Assembly: GCA_021775875.1 (NCBI GenBank)
Contig: JAJFHA010000002.1
Span: forward strand, 1 to 64,000
From: Hyphomicrobiales bacterium
GTDB lineage: Bacteria > Pseudomonadota > Alphaproteobacteria > Rhizobiales > NORP267
Length of the DNA stretch: 64,000 bases
Direction of reading: 5' to 3'
This document shows positions 34,263-43,094 of the stretch, piece after piece (position 1 is the first letter of the stretch; each line of letters opens with the position of its first letter). The notes under the pieces are model-generated. The model saw nothing but the letters and a program-made list of their open reading frames with translations. It searched no databases and was not told the DNA's origin. Both the position numbers and the translations under genes were made by a program.

Positions 34263-35192
34263 ATGATCCGCACGAACAAGACACAAGTAGGGGGAGGCCG
34301 GACAATTCTGGCTTCCCCGACTTTTTTCGGCCGCCTATTTGGCGATAACGGTTTGCAAAAATACCTGTTTTATCTGCCTGCGATTTTTATGGTCGTGTTC
34401 TTCCTGATCCCGACGCTATTGACAATCGTATGGAGTTTTTTTGAACGCACATTGTTCTGGATGGAACCCGGTTTCACCTTTTTCTCGTACATAAATTTTT
34501 TTACATCCGCCCGGTTCGATAATTTTCTGTCGTCGATGTTTCATTCCGGTATTTCTGTGATCATCTGTTTTATTCTTGGGTTTCCGATTGCTGTGTTTGT
34601 ACGCAGGCACGTCCCCCAGGTCGCTCAGCACAGGGTAATTTTGCTCTTCATTTTGCCGTTTATGGTGTCTGAGATCATTCGTACTTTCATGCTGCGCCCA
34701 GTGCTTGGGAGAAACGGTCTGGTGAACACCTTTCTTCAAAAACTGGGCATCATTTCAGAACCGATTACCTCAATCTTGTTCACTCCGCTCGGTGTGATTA
34801 TCGGCGAAGTCATGTCGTTTTTGCCATTTATCGTTTTCGCGGGATTCCTGGCGATGGAAGCCGTGCCAAAATACATATTTGAAGTTTGCCAGGATCTTGG
34901 TGCGAGCCGATGGCGTGTTTTTGTCGATATTATAGTGCCGCTGGCGGCACCGGGTATTTTTGCAGGCGGCGTCTTCATTTTCGTAAATGGGCTTGGTGTT
35001 GCCCTTATCCCCAATATTCTCGGCGGACCGGGAGCAGTGAATGCCGGTCTGATTGCGACACAAGCTATTTCCGCGCTTGATTTTCCGCTCGCAATGGCGG
35101 TGAGCGCGATCATGATGATCACTCTGCTGGGGCTGCTGTTTGTTGGTCACAGACTGTTCAACCTGACCCGCATTCTAGAACCGATTGCATGA
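34263..35192 (+). CDS. ABC transporter permease, PotB type, 309 aa
   Basis: Inner-membrane permease with six segments. The start at ATG 34263 avoids a long overlap with the binding-protein gene. FYLPAIFMVVFFLIPTLLTIVWSF is the first segment. EVCQDLGASRWRVFVDIIVPLAAPGIFAGG (about 205-234) is the EAA loop that docks to the ATPase. It shares the PotB layout and lies directly before the second permease. Confidence 0.85.
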   Translation: MIRTNKTQVGGGRTILASPTFFGRLFGDNGLQKYLFYLPAIFMVVFFLIPTLLTIVWSFFERTLFWMEPGFTFFSYINFFTSARFDNFLSSMFHSGISVIICFILGFPIAVFVRRHVPQVAQHRVILLFILPFMVSEIIRTFMLRPVLGRNGLVNTFLQKLGIISEPITSILFTPLGVIIGEVMSFLPFIVFAGFLAMEAVPKYIFEVCQDLGASRWRVFVDIIVPLAAPGIFAGGVFIFVNGLGVALIPNILGGPGAVNAGLIATQAISALDFPLAMAVSAIMMITLLGLLFVGHRLFNLTRILEPIA

Positions 35193-35199
35193 GGCGCTC

Positions 35200-36090
35200 A
35201 TGACGGATGAATTTTCCAGCGTCTGGTCCTATCGGCTGAAGTGGCTTTACCTGTTACTGCTGGTCGCGACCCTCATGGTTCCGGTCTTTTACAACCTCTA
35301 TATTTCCTTCAACAAGTTCGGGTTCGGTGCCTATAATTACGAATTTACGTTGCAATGGTACTCGGTCGTATTCCAAGATCAGCTGCTTTTGAGTGCTTTT
35401 GGCTGGACTATGCTTTTGGCGCTGTGCACGGTTATGACCGCTGTACCGCTTGGATTGGTTGCTGCTAAATTCTTCAAAACCACGCGTTTCAAGGTGTGGT
35501 TTGTCGCGCTCCTCCTGCTGCCACTTTTCGTTCCCGCAGATATCGTTGCGGCGTCATTACTGGTCTTTTTCAAAAATCTGAGTTTCTCACTTAGCTGGCT
35601 TGCGGATATGACGGGCCTGAGCTGGTTAGGTGGGTGGTTTGATCTGGGCTTCATGACGGCGCTGATCGGCTTGATCATCTACACCATCCCCTACATATTT
35701 ATTGTGATCCTGATCACAATGGGTCGGTATCATCCGCAACAAACGGAAGCTGCACGCAGTTGCGGGGCAACCGCGTGGCAAGCCTTTCGTGACGTGGAAT
35801 TCCCACAAATTCGCGCCGGGATTTTTTCTGCCGCTGCGTTCACAATCATTTTGACATTCAACGAATATACCCGGACCAGTATGCTGAAGGGCGGGTTTGA
35901 TACCTTCACAAGTGTCCTGATTTCCCAAATGCTGAACACCGGAATGTCCGAACAATCATATGCCATGGGCGGCATCGTAAGCCTTGTAGCCATCCTTACA
36001 ATCGGTGGCATTATCGCTTTCACAATGTTGAGAGTACAGAGCCTGGAGCGTACCCAGCGGTTGAAAGTCAACGCGGACATGTCAGGCTAA
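35200..36090 (+). CDS. ABC transporter permease, PotC type, 296 aa
   Basis: Second permease, six membrane segments. QTEAARSCGATAWQAFRDVEFPQIRAGIFSAAAFTIILTFNEYTRT (about 180-226) is the EAA loop and the following PotC-like segment. I start it at ATG 35200, seven bases after the upstream stop; a TTG at 35185 is possible. Pairs with the PotB-type permease. Confidence 0.85.
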   Translation: MTDEFSSVWSYRLKWLYLLLLVATLMVPVFYNLYISFNKFGFGAYNYEFTLQWYSVVFQDQLLLSAFGWTMLLALCTVMTAVPLGLVAAKFFKTTRFKVWFVALLLLPLFVPADIVAASLLVFFKNLSFSLSWLADMTGLSWLGGWFDLGFMTALIGLIIYTIPYIFIVILITMGRYHPQQTEAARSCGATAWQAFRDVEFPQIRAGIFSAAAFTIILTFNEYTRTSMLKGGFDTFTSVLISQMLNTGMSEQSYAMGGIVSLVAILTIGGIIAFTMLRVQSLERTQRLKVNADMSG

Positions 36091-36109
36091 ACTGAATTGA
36101 GAGACCAAG

Positions 36110-37210
36110 TTGAAGAATACGACTGATATAGCTGTTGAAAGTATAGGGCTTTCGAAAAACTATGGCACTGTAACCGCGCTCAAATCAGTTGATCTGAAGA
36201 TCGCGAGCGGCCAATATTATGTATTGCTCGGCCCCAGCGGCGGCGGCAAAACTACGCTATTGCGGCTGATTGGCGGGTTTCTTCGCCCGACAAACGGACA
36301 GATCTATTTGCACGGTCACGATGTCAGTAACGTGCCACCCAATTTGCGCCCAACATCTATGGTGTTTCAGAGTTACGCACTTTTTCCTCATATGACCGTT
36401 GCTGGAAATGTTGGTTACGGGCTGAAACTGAAGAAACTGCCTTCAGCTGAAATAGCCGAAAAAGTTGTGGCGATGCTTTCCCTTGTCGGCCTGTCAGGTT
36501 TTGAAGACCGGTTGCCGCATGAATTGTCCGGTGGTCAGCAACAGAGAGTGCAACTTGCCCGGGCTTTGGTGTTGGAGAGCGACGTTATTCTTCTGGACGA
36601 ACCTCTGGCGGCACTTGATGCCAAGTTGCGCAAGGATATGTGCTTCGAACTTAAACAAATCCAGGAACAAGTCGGAATCACGTTCGTTCATGTGACGCAC
36701 AACCAGGAAGAGGCCATGACAATCGCTGACAGGATAGCCATCATCGCGGATGGCGAGCTGATAGAAGAGGGAACACCTCAGGATATCTATAGGGAACCTG
36801 TAAAGCGTTTCACAGCTGGCTTCATTGGCGAGAACAATATCGTTGATGGCAAGGTCACGGCGGTCAAGGGTACACAGGCTAAGGTTGACGTCGGATCAAC
36901 GACCATAGCTGCCAACAGCCGCAGCAAAAATTTGTCGGTTGGCGACCAGGTTGCGGTATCAATCCGCTCCGAGCTTTGTCGCATCCTTGGTGAGAATGAG
37001 AAAAACGTGCGCAACGTGCAGAAAATTCCCGCGACCTACGTAGAGGAGTTTTTCCTTGGTCTCACGGTTTCCCACCTTGTAAGGCTGAAAACCGGCGCAG
37101 ATATGATCGTGCGGGAAAGCAGCGACAGGGCCGGAACAAGTGAGTTCTCTGAAGGGGACGATATCTATTTGGCCTGGGAACTTGGCGATGCCAGATTGCA
37201 TACATCCTAA
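36110..37210 (+). CDS. ABC transporter ATPase, PotA type, 366 aa
   Basis: ATP-binding subunit starting at TTG 36110. Walker A GPSGGGKTTLLRLIGGF (about 38-54), Q-loop MVFQSYALFPHMTV, signature LSGGQQQRVQLARAL and Walker B VILLDEPLAALDAKLR with H-loop HVTHNQEEAM are all intact. The C-terminal 100 residues form the TOBE regulatory domain (FIGENNIVDGKV, VSIRSELCRIL). The operon ends here and converges on the MmgE/PrpD gene, 47 bases away. Confidence 0.9.
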   Translation: MKNTTDIAVESIGLSKNYGTVTALKSVDLKIASGQYYVLLGPSGGGKTTLLRLIGGFLRPTNGQIYLHGHDVSNVPPNLRPTSMVFQSYALFPHMTVAGNVGYGLKLKKLPSAEIAEKVVAMLSLVGLSGFEDRLPHELSGGQQQRVQLARALVLESDVILLDEPLAALDAKLRKDMCFELKQIQEQVGITFVHVTHNQEEAMTIADRIAIIADGELIEEGTPQDIYREPVKRFTAGFIGENNIVDGKVTAVKGTQAKVDVGSTTIAANSRSKNLSVGDQVAVSIRSELCRILGENEKNVRNVQKIPATYVEEFFLGLTVSHLVRLKTGADMIVRESSDRAGTSEFSEGDDIYLAWELGDARLHTS

Positions 37211-37257
37211 AGATCGAGCTTGCAGAAAATTGCTTCTGTTGCCATTGAACCTGTTGT

Positions 37258-38691
37258 TCAGGCCACCATTTGCCTGCGGCCAGCCTTACCGCGCCAGTCC
37301 AGCAGGTTGAAAATTTCCGAAACGTCGTCTTGGTCTTCCAGTGACCAAACGAAATCAAATACCTCCTGGATCTTTGCATCTGACATGAGGCCGTCGGCGC
37401 AGTCCCTGAATTTGCCTTCGAGCTCTTTGTCACTTAGCGGGTTGTGTGGTCCGCCTCGGTAATTCTCATCGGCCCATTGGGTCAGATGCCGGCCGTCCTT
37501 GGTCCATATCTCGACACGTGAACGAATCCGGTCATGTCCCATGGCGTCAATGTCAGAATCGAATTCCGTTCCGATCTTGCGCTGCATGGCCTGCACATCA
37601 TCCCGCTGCACGAATTCATCCGTAAATTCTGCTTTGCCAGCTTTGCCAGCAATAATCATCGAGCCAAGCAAAAATGCCATACAGAACTTGCCTTCAAGTT
37701 CGGTGTTGGCAATTTCAAACCGGATCGGATGTAAAATGTTGTTTGCCGCAAATAATGTAACTTTCTCAATGTCGTCGGGCTTGAGATTGTGATCCTGCAT
37801 CACTTTCAATACCGCATCCATGCTCGGATGGGTAAGGACACCACAGGGATAAGGCTTGATGCTGACGCCCGGACTAACGATCGTGAACGGATCCCCAAAC
37901 CGGTCAATTACAAATTCGGGTTCGCCGCCACGACCTGCGACAGCCAAATAACCCCATTGGCCATCAAGCGCGGTTTCATTTGCAGTAAAGCCTTCACGCA
38001 CCATCAATGCCGCGACCACACCATTCTCCGATGAGCGTCCCACGTGAAATGGTTTGCCCATCGTTCCAAAATTCGCCCTGATGCCAGCTGCCATTGATGC
38101 TGCGAGCCCGATGCACATGGCGACATCGCCCAGTTCGAGTTCCAGCAATTTTGAAGCCGCGACCGCTGACCCAAAAGTCCCCAATGTACCACTTGAATGA
38201 AAGCCCAGATTGTAATGGTCTGGGTTAATTGCCTCAGCGATCTTGCACTCAACCTCAAAACCCGCATTGAACGCGGTCAGAAAGGTTTTGCCGTCTACAC
38301 CACCCAGCATGTCGGAAATCGCCAGACCTGCCGAAAGTGGTGGCATCGTGGGATGAGTCAGGAGACCATAAGGTCGGCCCGGACCTTCTGCCAACTGGGT
38401 ATCGTCCCAGTCCATGGCGTGACCGGCAAGGCCATTCCAGAATGCCGAGAGATGGGCTGGAACCTTCAGGCTGGCATCACCAATAACCCGGGCATCGGCC
38501 GTACCGCCCGTCCGCCGGATGTATCTTTCGGCAACATCAATGGCTTCCTGCTCGCTACCGGCAAGCTGGACGGCGAGACCATCAAGAATACACCGTCGTG
38601 CGATCCTGATGGCATCATCAGGAATGGCATCGTAGGTCAGGCTGGTCGCAAATTTCGCTGCGTTCCCGGTCAGTGTTTTTAGTTCGCTCAC
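37258..38691 (-). CDS. MmgE/PrpD-family protein, 477 aa
   Basis: Family of 2-methylcitrate dehydratase (PrpD), cis-aconitate decarboxylase and iminodisuccinate epimerase. The N-terminal helical domain has AIRIARRCILDGLAVQLAGS, SAFWNGLAGHAMDWDD and LTHPTMPPLSAGLA; the C-terminal part has VSIKPYPCGVLTHPSMDAVL. The GTG at 38691 is preceded by AAGGAGA, and the in-frame extension before it overlaps the next gene's end. The substrate is unknown; a carboxylic acid with a labile alpha or beta position is typical. Last gene of the seven-gene minus-strand operon. Confidence 0.85.
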   Translation of the reverse strand: MSELKTLTGNAAKFATSLTYDAIPDDAIRIARRCILDGLAVQLAGSEQEAIDVAERYIRRTGGTADARVIGDASLKVPAHLSAFWNGLAGHAMDWDDTQLAEGPGRPYGLLTHPTMPPLSAGLAISDMLGGVDGKTFLTAFNAGFEVECKIAEAINPDHYNLGFHSSGTLGTFGSAVAASKLLELELGDVAMCIGLAASMAAGIRANFGTMGKPFHVGRSSENGVVAALMVREGFTANETALDGQWGYLAVAGRGGEPEFVIDRFGDPFTIVSPGVSIKPYPCGVLTHPSMDAVLKVMQDHNLKPDDIEKVTLFAANNILHPIRFEIANTELEGKFCMAFLLGSMIIAGKAGKAEFTDEFVQRDDVQAMQRKIGTEFDSDIDAMGHDRIRSRVEIWTKDGRHLTQWADENYRGGPHNPLSDKELEGKFRDCADGLMSDAKIQEVFDFVWSLEDQDDVSEIFNLLDWRGKAGRRQMVA

Positions 38692-38711
38692 GTAATTCTC
38701 CTTGAATTTTG

Positions 38712-39380
38712 CTATTCGGCTGCGCGGCCTTGATCGGATACGTTGCCCCAGATATCGGAAATTTCTGTGCATGTGCTGACGACGCCAAAGCGCGCGTTCA
38801 CGGTCTTTAAAGTTGCCTCATGAAGCGACATGTCCCAGGACGCCACTGCATCTTCGGGTACACAGACATAGTAAGAATATTCGAATGCGTCGCGCACAGC
38901 ACTTTCAACGCAAACGTTGGTGGACACGCCAGTCACTATCACTGAACGGATTTCATGAGCACGCAAGAGCATGTCGAGGTCTGTGCCCTTGAAGGCGCTG
39001 TAGCGATGCTTGAAAATTTTTAATTCGCCGTCAGTTGGATTCAGTTCGTCGATGAATTCAGCGCCTTCGCTGTCCTCGATTGCGATTTTGTCTGACGCAT
39101 AGGTCGACCGCCTGCGCTGGGTCAGCCAGGGTCCGGAATCGCTCATGTGATCAGGCAGGGTCCAGAACCCGATATGGCAGACAAGAACCCCTGCGCGATT
39201 GGCTGCCGCGCGCAAATTTACAATTTGAGGGATAATCGACTGGGCGGCTTTAAGAGGCCGGCCAGCCTTGCTGGTGGCAAAGCCGTCAATGCAGAAATCC
39301 TTTTGCATGTCGATAATGAACAGGGCCGTATGAGCCGGGTCGATACGTTCTTCCAGCGATTGCAGGATGGGTGGTTCCAT
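38712..39380 (-). CDS. isochorismatase-family cysteine amidohydrolase, 222 aa
   Basis: The catalytic triad can be read: Asp in ALFIIDMQKDF (about residue 24), Lys in FKHRYSAFKGTDLD (about 119) and Cys in VTGVSTNVCVESAVRDAFEY (about 154). GVSTNVCVESAVRDAF is close to N-carbamoylsarcosine amidase, RutB (ureidoacrylate amidohydrolase), biuret hydrolase and the maleamate amidohydrolase NicF, all of which release ammonia from small amides. Next to a PuuE-like ring-opening enzyme, a half-amide or ureido acid is the likely substrate. AGGAG precedes the ATG. Three bases separate it from the deacetylase gene. Confidence 0.85.
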   Translation of the reverse strand: MEPPILQSLEERIDPAHTALFIIDMQKDFCIDGFATSKAGRPLKAAQSIIPQIVNLRAAANRAGVLVCHIGFWTLPDHMSDSGPWLTQRRRSTYASDKIAIEDSEGAEFIDELNPTDGELKIFKHRYSAFKGTDLDMLLRAHEIRSVIVTGVSTNVCVESAVRDAFEYSYYVCVPEDAVASWDMSLHEATLKTVNARFGVVSTCTEISDIWGNVSDQGRAAE

Positions 39381-39383
39381 GAT

Positions 39384-40259
39384 TCAGGCTCCTTCACTGT
39401 CCGCGGCAAGAAACCAGTCCAAAATCTGGCTACCGTTCATAAAGACCACATTATCATGGGCCATTAGATCGTCGAGCATGCGTTTCAGATATCCGATACG
39501 GTGCGGCACCCCGATAAGATGCGGGTGCAGCCCAATAGCCAATATCCGGGGCTGGTGTTCAAGTTCAGGCTGGAACGCCTCAAGCGTATCTGCCAGTCGC
39601 CGATACATTTCTGGCGAGGCATGCTTTTCGATTGCATAGATAATGCTGTCATTGATTTCCATATTGTAAGGCATCGCGACGAGGGGCCCGTGTTCGGTCT
39701 TCATCCAGACCGGCAAATCGTCGAGGACCCAGTCACAAACATATTCAATTCCAAGGTTTTTGAGGATATCGGGAGTGTCGACGGTCTCCTTCAGACCGGG
39801 GCTGAGCCAGCCGCGCATTGATATTCCCGTGAACGCCTCGATTTTTTCTTTGGCCATGGCGATTAACCCGGCTTCGTCGGTTTCGCCCTGGATTGAACGC
39901 TGGTGGATACCGTGTCCGATAAATTCCCAACCCGCATTCAACATGGCTTCGGCGCATTGTGGATAAGCATCGATGACCCCCGCATTGATACTCGTGCTTG
40001 CTGGCAACCCCCTTGATGCTAACATTTCCAAAATGCGCGGCATGCCGCATCGCATGCCGTATTCCGCCCACGAATAATTGGGGATATCCGGCACCTGTTC
40101 CAGTCCGTGCGGCGCTGTGATGATCTTGCGCGGCATTGCGTTCTCAAACTCCCAATGCTCGACATTCACGACCAGATGGACAATCAGGCTTTTGCCATCA
40201 GGGGGGGCAAGCGACGAGCGCTCATTCGACATCTGGTAGGGAATGCGGGGATTGGTCAT
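39384..40259 (-). CDS. polysaccharide-deacetylase-like cyclic amidohydrolase (PuuE/imidase type), 291 aa
   Basis: NodB-like barrel of the branch that contains metal-independent allantoinase PuuE and cyclic-imide hydrolase rather than sugar deacetylases. Typical stretches are IVHLVVNVEHWEFE (about 26-39), NYSWAEYGMRCGMPRILEML, STSINAGVIDAYPQCAEAM, EFIGHGIHQRSI and RGWLSPGLKETVDTPDIL. ILAIGLHPHLIGVPHRI (about 240) is the second His motif. It would open a cyclic amide, imide or ureide. It is linked by short gaps to the amidase and SDR genes. Confidence 0.82.
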   Translation of the reverse strand: MTNPRIPYQMSNERSSLAPPDGKSLIVHLVVNVEHWEFENAMPRKIITAPHGLEQVPDIPNYSWAEYGMRCGMPRILEMLASRGLPASTSINAGVIDAYPQCAEAMLNAGWEFIGHGIHQRSIQGETDEAGLIAMAKEKIEAFTGISMRGWLSPGLKETVDTPDILKNLGIEYVCDWVLDDLPVWMKTEHGPLVAMPYNMEINDSIIYAIEKHASPEMYRRLADTLEAFQPELEHQPRILAIGLHPHLIGVPHRIGYLKRMLDDLMAHDNVVFMNGSQILDWFLAADSEGA

Positions 40260-40280
40260 TTTGTGTTGCTCTCTGGTTCC

Positions 40281-41072
40281 TTAAGGTAGTGCTTTCGTCC
40301 AGCCGCCATCAGCAGTGATCGACGTACCTGTCATATTGGCGGCAGCGTCAGAAGCGAGAAACGTGACGATGCGAGCAATCTCGTCTGGCGAAGCTAATCG
40401 GTTCATCGGAATTTCTTTCATGAAACCACTCTCGACGTCTTTTACCGACTGATTTGTCGAACTCGCCAAATTTTCCATCAAGGTATTCCAGCGTTCGGTT
40501 CGCGTAGGCCCGGGATTGACAGCGTTCACCACAACACCGTCTTGGGCCACTTCGTCTGCGAGGCCCTTGGTGACAGCAAGGAGTGCGGCATTGGCCGCAG
40601 CGCCTGGCAACATGCGGGGATTGGGTTGTTGTCCCGTATTGCCCACGATTGTGACGATGCGACCGTATTCGTGTGTTCGCATTTGTGGAATGACGGCGCG
40701 GATCATGCGTATCGTCGCCATGAATTTGAGCTCCATGCTGTCCTGCCAGACCTGGTCCGGGATATCCCAAAATACCCCACCCTGGGAAGCGCCTGCGCAA
40801 TTCACCAAAATATCGATGCGGCCAAACCGCTCTAAGGCGGATGCAACAATAATATCAGCGCTGGCAGGGTCGGTCAGATCGGCAGCGAGAAACGCAGCTT
40901 CGACGCTGTGTCGTCCAACGATATTGGCCGCCGTTTTTTCAAGATCGGCACTATTGCGTGCGGTGAGGAATAAATTGGCCCCTTCAGCAGCGAGCCTTTC
41001 GGCGCTTGCCGCACCCAAACCTTTGTTGCCGCCGGTTATAAGAGCAATTTTGCCTTCGAGTCCTAGATCCAT
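40281..41072 (-). CDS. SDR-family protein lacking the catalytic Tyr and Lys, 263 aa
   Basis: Classical SDR fold: nucleotide loop TGGNKGLGAASAERLAAEGA (about 14-33), ADLTDPAS, NCAGAS and the C-terminal GTSITADGGW. The active-site segment that should read YxxxK aligns as GAAAN within LPGAAANAALLAVTKGLADEV (about 156-176), so Tyr and Lys are replaced, and the upstream Ser position reads VGNTG. It may bind NAD(P) without normal dehydrogenase chemistry, or belong to an atypical SDR branch with its own mechanism. Fourth gene of the operon. Confidence 0.8.
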   Translation of the reverse strand: MDLGLEGKIALITGGNKGLGAASAERLAAEGANLFLTARNSADLEKTAANIVGRHSVEAAFLAADLTDPASADIIVASALERFGRIDILVNCAGASQGGVFWDIPDQVWQDSMELKFMATIRMIRAVIPQMRTHEYGRIVTIVGNTGQQPNPRMLPGAAANAALLAVTKGLADEVAQDGVVVNAVNPGPTRTERWNTLMENLASSTNQSVKDVESGFMKEIPMNRLASPDEIARIVTFLASDAAANMTGTSITADGGWTKALP

Positions 41073-41085
41073 TTTCGCCTACCCA

Positions 41086-41937
41086 TCAATCCACAAACAC
41101 TATTTCGGCTTCCATTGCTGTACCGCCATGGTTGTTGGCAGCCACAAGCCGGCAACTATTTTCGTCGGCATTCATGCCGCCGGCAATGGTAAACGGCGCT
41201 GTATCAAATAACGGGCTGATGGCCCGGAAACTGAATTGAGCAATCGCCCGGTTACCCGTTTCTCGCCGTGCCAGTTCGCACAAAAGCGTTGCAATCAGCG
41301 GCCCGTGGACCACGAGACCCGGATATCCCTCAACCTTGGTCACATAGGGATGATCGTAATGAATCCGGTGGCCGTTAAAAGTCAGCGCCGAATACCGGAA
41401 CAACATGACCGGGTCCGGCGTCACCGTTTCCCGCCAGCTCAAGCCACCAAGCTCAGCCTTTGGTGGCGGGCGTGGCGCCGTTTTTGGTTCGTCCCGATAA
41501 ACAATGGTGTTTTCTTCTTCAATCGCTAGCCCGCGTTGCGACGAAATTCGGAGTTGGACACGGACAAAAACCAAGGGCCCACTTTGCCCTTCTTTCCGGG
41601 TTATTTCTATAATTTCGCCTTCGCGGGTAATGGTGTCACCAACCCGTATCGGTTCATGCTGGATTGTTTTTGCGCCAGCAAACATGCGCCGGGGTAGCGG
41701 AATAGGTGGCAGGAAACCGCCACGTTTTGGGTGGCCGTCAGGACCAATTTGAGATTGCGGCGCTTTAGGCATGAAGAACATCCAGTGCCAGGTCAATGGC
41801 AGCGGGTCTCCAATATCTGGTGCGGGCTCTTCCCGGTCCAGCATTGCTGCCATGCCGCGCACGTGTCCAAGTGTAACCTGGTCATCCGCTGTTTCGGAGT
41901 TGCCAAGCCAGTCTTCGAATTGATCGGAACCACTCAT
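41086..41937 (-). CDS. MaoC-type acyl-CoA hydratase (mesaconyl-C4-CoA hydratase/HTD2-like), 283 aa
   Basis: Double hot-dog protein. The N-terminal half is the FAS1-like dehydratase domain (GDPLPLTWHWMFFMPKAPQS, LPRRMFAGAKTIQHEPIRVGDTITREGEI). The C-terminal half carries the MaoC motif: LFRYSALTFNGHRIHYDHPYV, then GYPGLVVHGPLIATLL, with the Asp/His-like catalytic area. Related enzymes hydrate mesaconyl-CoA or other enoyl-CoAs. ATGA overlap with the CoA-transferase gene supports a shared CoA-ester step. Confidence 0.85.
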   Translation of the reverse strand: MSGSDQFEDWLGNSETADDQVTLGHVRGMAAMLDREEPAPDIGDPLPLTWHWMFFMPKAPQSQIGPDGHPKRGGFLPPIPLPRRMFAGAKTIQHEPIRVGDTITREGEIIEITRKEGQSGPLVFVRVQLRISSQRGLAIEEENTIVYRDEPKTAPRPPPKAELGGLSWRETVTPDPVMLFRYSALTFNGHRIHYDHPYVTKVEGYPGLVVHGPLIATLLCELARRETGNRAIAQFSFRAISPLFDTAPFTIAGGMNADENSCRLVAANNHGGTAMEAEIVFVD

Positions 41938-43094
41938 CCGTTATGCCGTTTTTGGGTTCGCGGAGCCGAATCCACAGCGAATTCTTCACGCAACATATTT
42001 GAATGCTCGCCAATAGCCGGCACCGGTCTGAATGCAGGTTGATCATCTGAAAATCGGATCGGGTTGGCAGTGACATTCACCGGGCCACCGGGTGTATCAA
42101 TCACCTCACGCCGAAGCTGGGGATGGTTCAATAAATCCGCCACGCCGTTCAAATTGCCAAATGCGATACGGGCGTCTTCAAGTCTGGCAACGATCGCTTC
42201 CCGGTCGAGCGAGCAAAATACATCGCCTATGATCCCGTTCAATTCATCACGATGCGCTACACGGGCCGAATTGGTTTTGAACCGCTGGTCGCCTCCCAAC
42301 GACTCATCTCCCAATACGGTCTTACAAAAACGTACCCATTCCCGTTCATTTTGAATGGCAATAACAACTTGATGCTTGTCGCGGGTCACATAAGCCCCAT
42401 AAGGCGCAATGGAGGGGTGATTTATACCCACCCGCTCCGGCGCTTTGCCGGTATGTTCGACAAACATTTGCGGGACTGTCATCCAGTCCGCCATGCAGTC
42501 GAAGAGCGAGATATTGATGCCCTTGCCACGACCGGTCCGGTTGCGTTCATGCAACACCTCAAGGATAGCGACAAGCGTATACATACCGGCGGCGATATCC
42601 ACAATCGAAATGCCGACCCGCCCCGGGCTATCGGGCGTGCCGGTGATCGAGGTTAATCCGGACTCGCACTGGATCAGCAGATCGTAGGCTTTCATTAGTG
42701 CGTAGGGGCCTTCTTCGCCATAACCGCTTATGTCGCAGGTGATCAGGCGCGGATACCGTTCACGCAGTTCCGCCGATCCAAATCCTGCGCGGTTGGCCGC
42801 GCCGGGCGCCAGGTTTTGCATTACAACGTCTGCTCTGGAAATCATCGTTTCCAGAAGGGCTGCGTCGTCTGCATCCTTGATATCAAGCTCGATTGATTCC
42901 TTGCCCCGGTTTAGCCAAACGAAATGGCTCGACTGGCCATGTACGATATCGTCATAACCGCGGGCAAAGTCGCCGCCCGGCCGCTCAACCTTGATGACTC
43001 TTGCGCCGGCATCAGCAAGCCTTGATGCGGCGAAAGGCGCCGCGACCGCCTGATCCAGAGATACAACCAGAATGCCATCGAGCGGGCCGGCCAT
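41934..43094 (-). CDS. family III CoA-transferase (CaiB/BaiF), 386 aa
   Basis: Moves CoA between carboxylic acids through an aspartyl-CoA. GILVVSLDQAVAAPFAASRLADAGARVIKVERPGGDFARGYD is the family start. FVWLNRGKESIELDIKD follows, then LIQCESGLTSITGTPDSPGRVGISIVDIAAGMY, which holds the region after the catalytic Asp. The usual catalytic 'YDLLIQ' motif is present as KAYDLLIQCE (about 135-145). It overlaps both neighbours. Succinyl-CoA is a common donor, but donor and acceptor cannot be read here. Confidence 0.88.
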   Translation of the reverse strand: MAGPLDGILVVSLDQAVAAPFAASRLADAGARVIKVERPGGDFARGYDDIVHGQSSHFVWLNRGKESIELDIKDADDAALLETMISRADVVMQNLAPGAANRAGFGSAELRERYPRLITCDISGYGEEGPYALMKAYDLLIQCESGLTSITGTPDSPGRVGISIVDIAAGMYTLVAILEVLHERNRTGRGKGINISLFDCMADWMTVPQMFVEHTGKAPERVGINHPSIAPYGAYVTRDKHQVVIAIQNEREWVRFCKTVLGDESLGGDQRFKTNSARVAHRDELNGIIGDVFCSLDREAIVARLEDARIAFGNLNGVADLLNHPQLRREVIDTPGGPVNVTANPIRFSDDQPAFRPVPAIGEHSNMLREEFAVDSAPRTQKRHNG

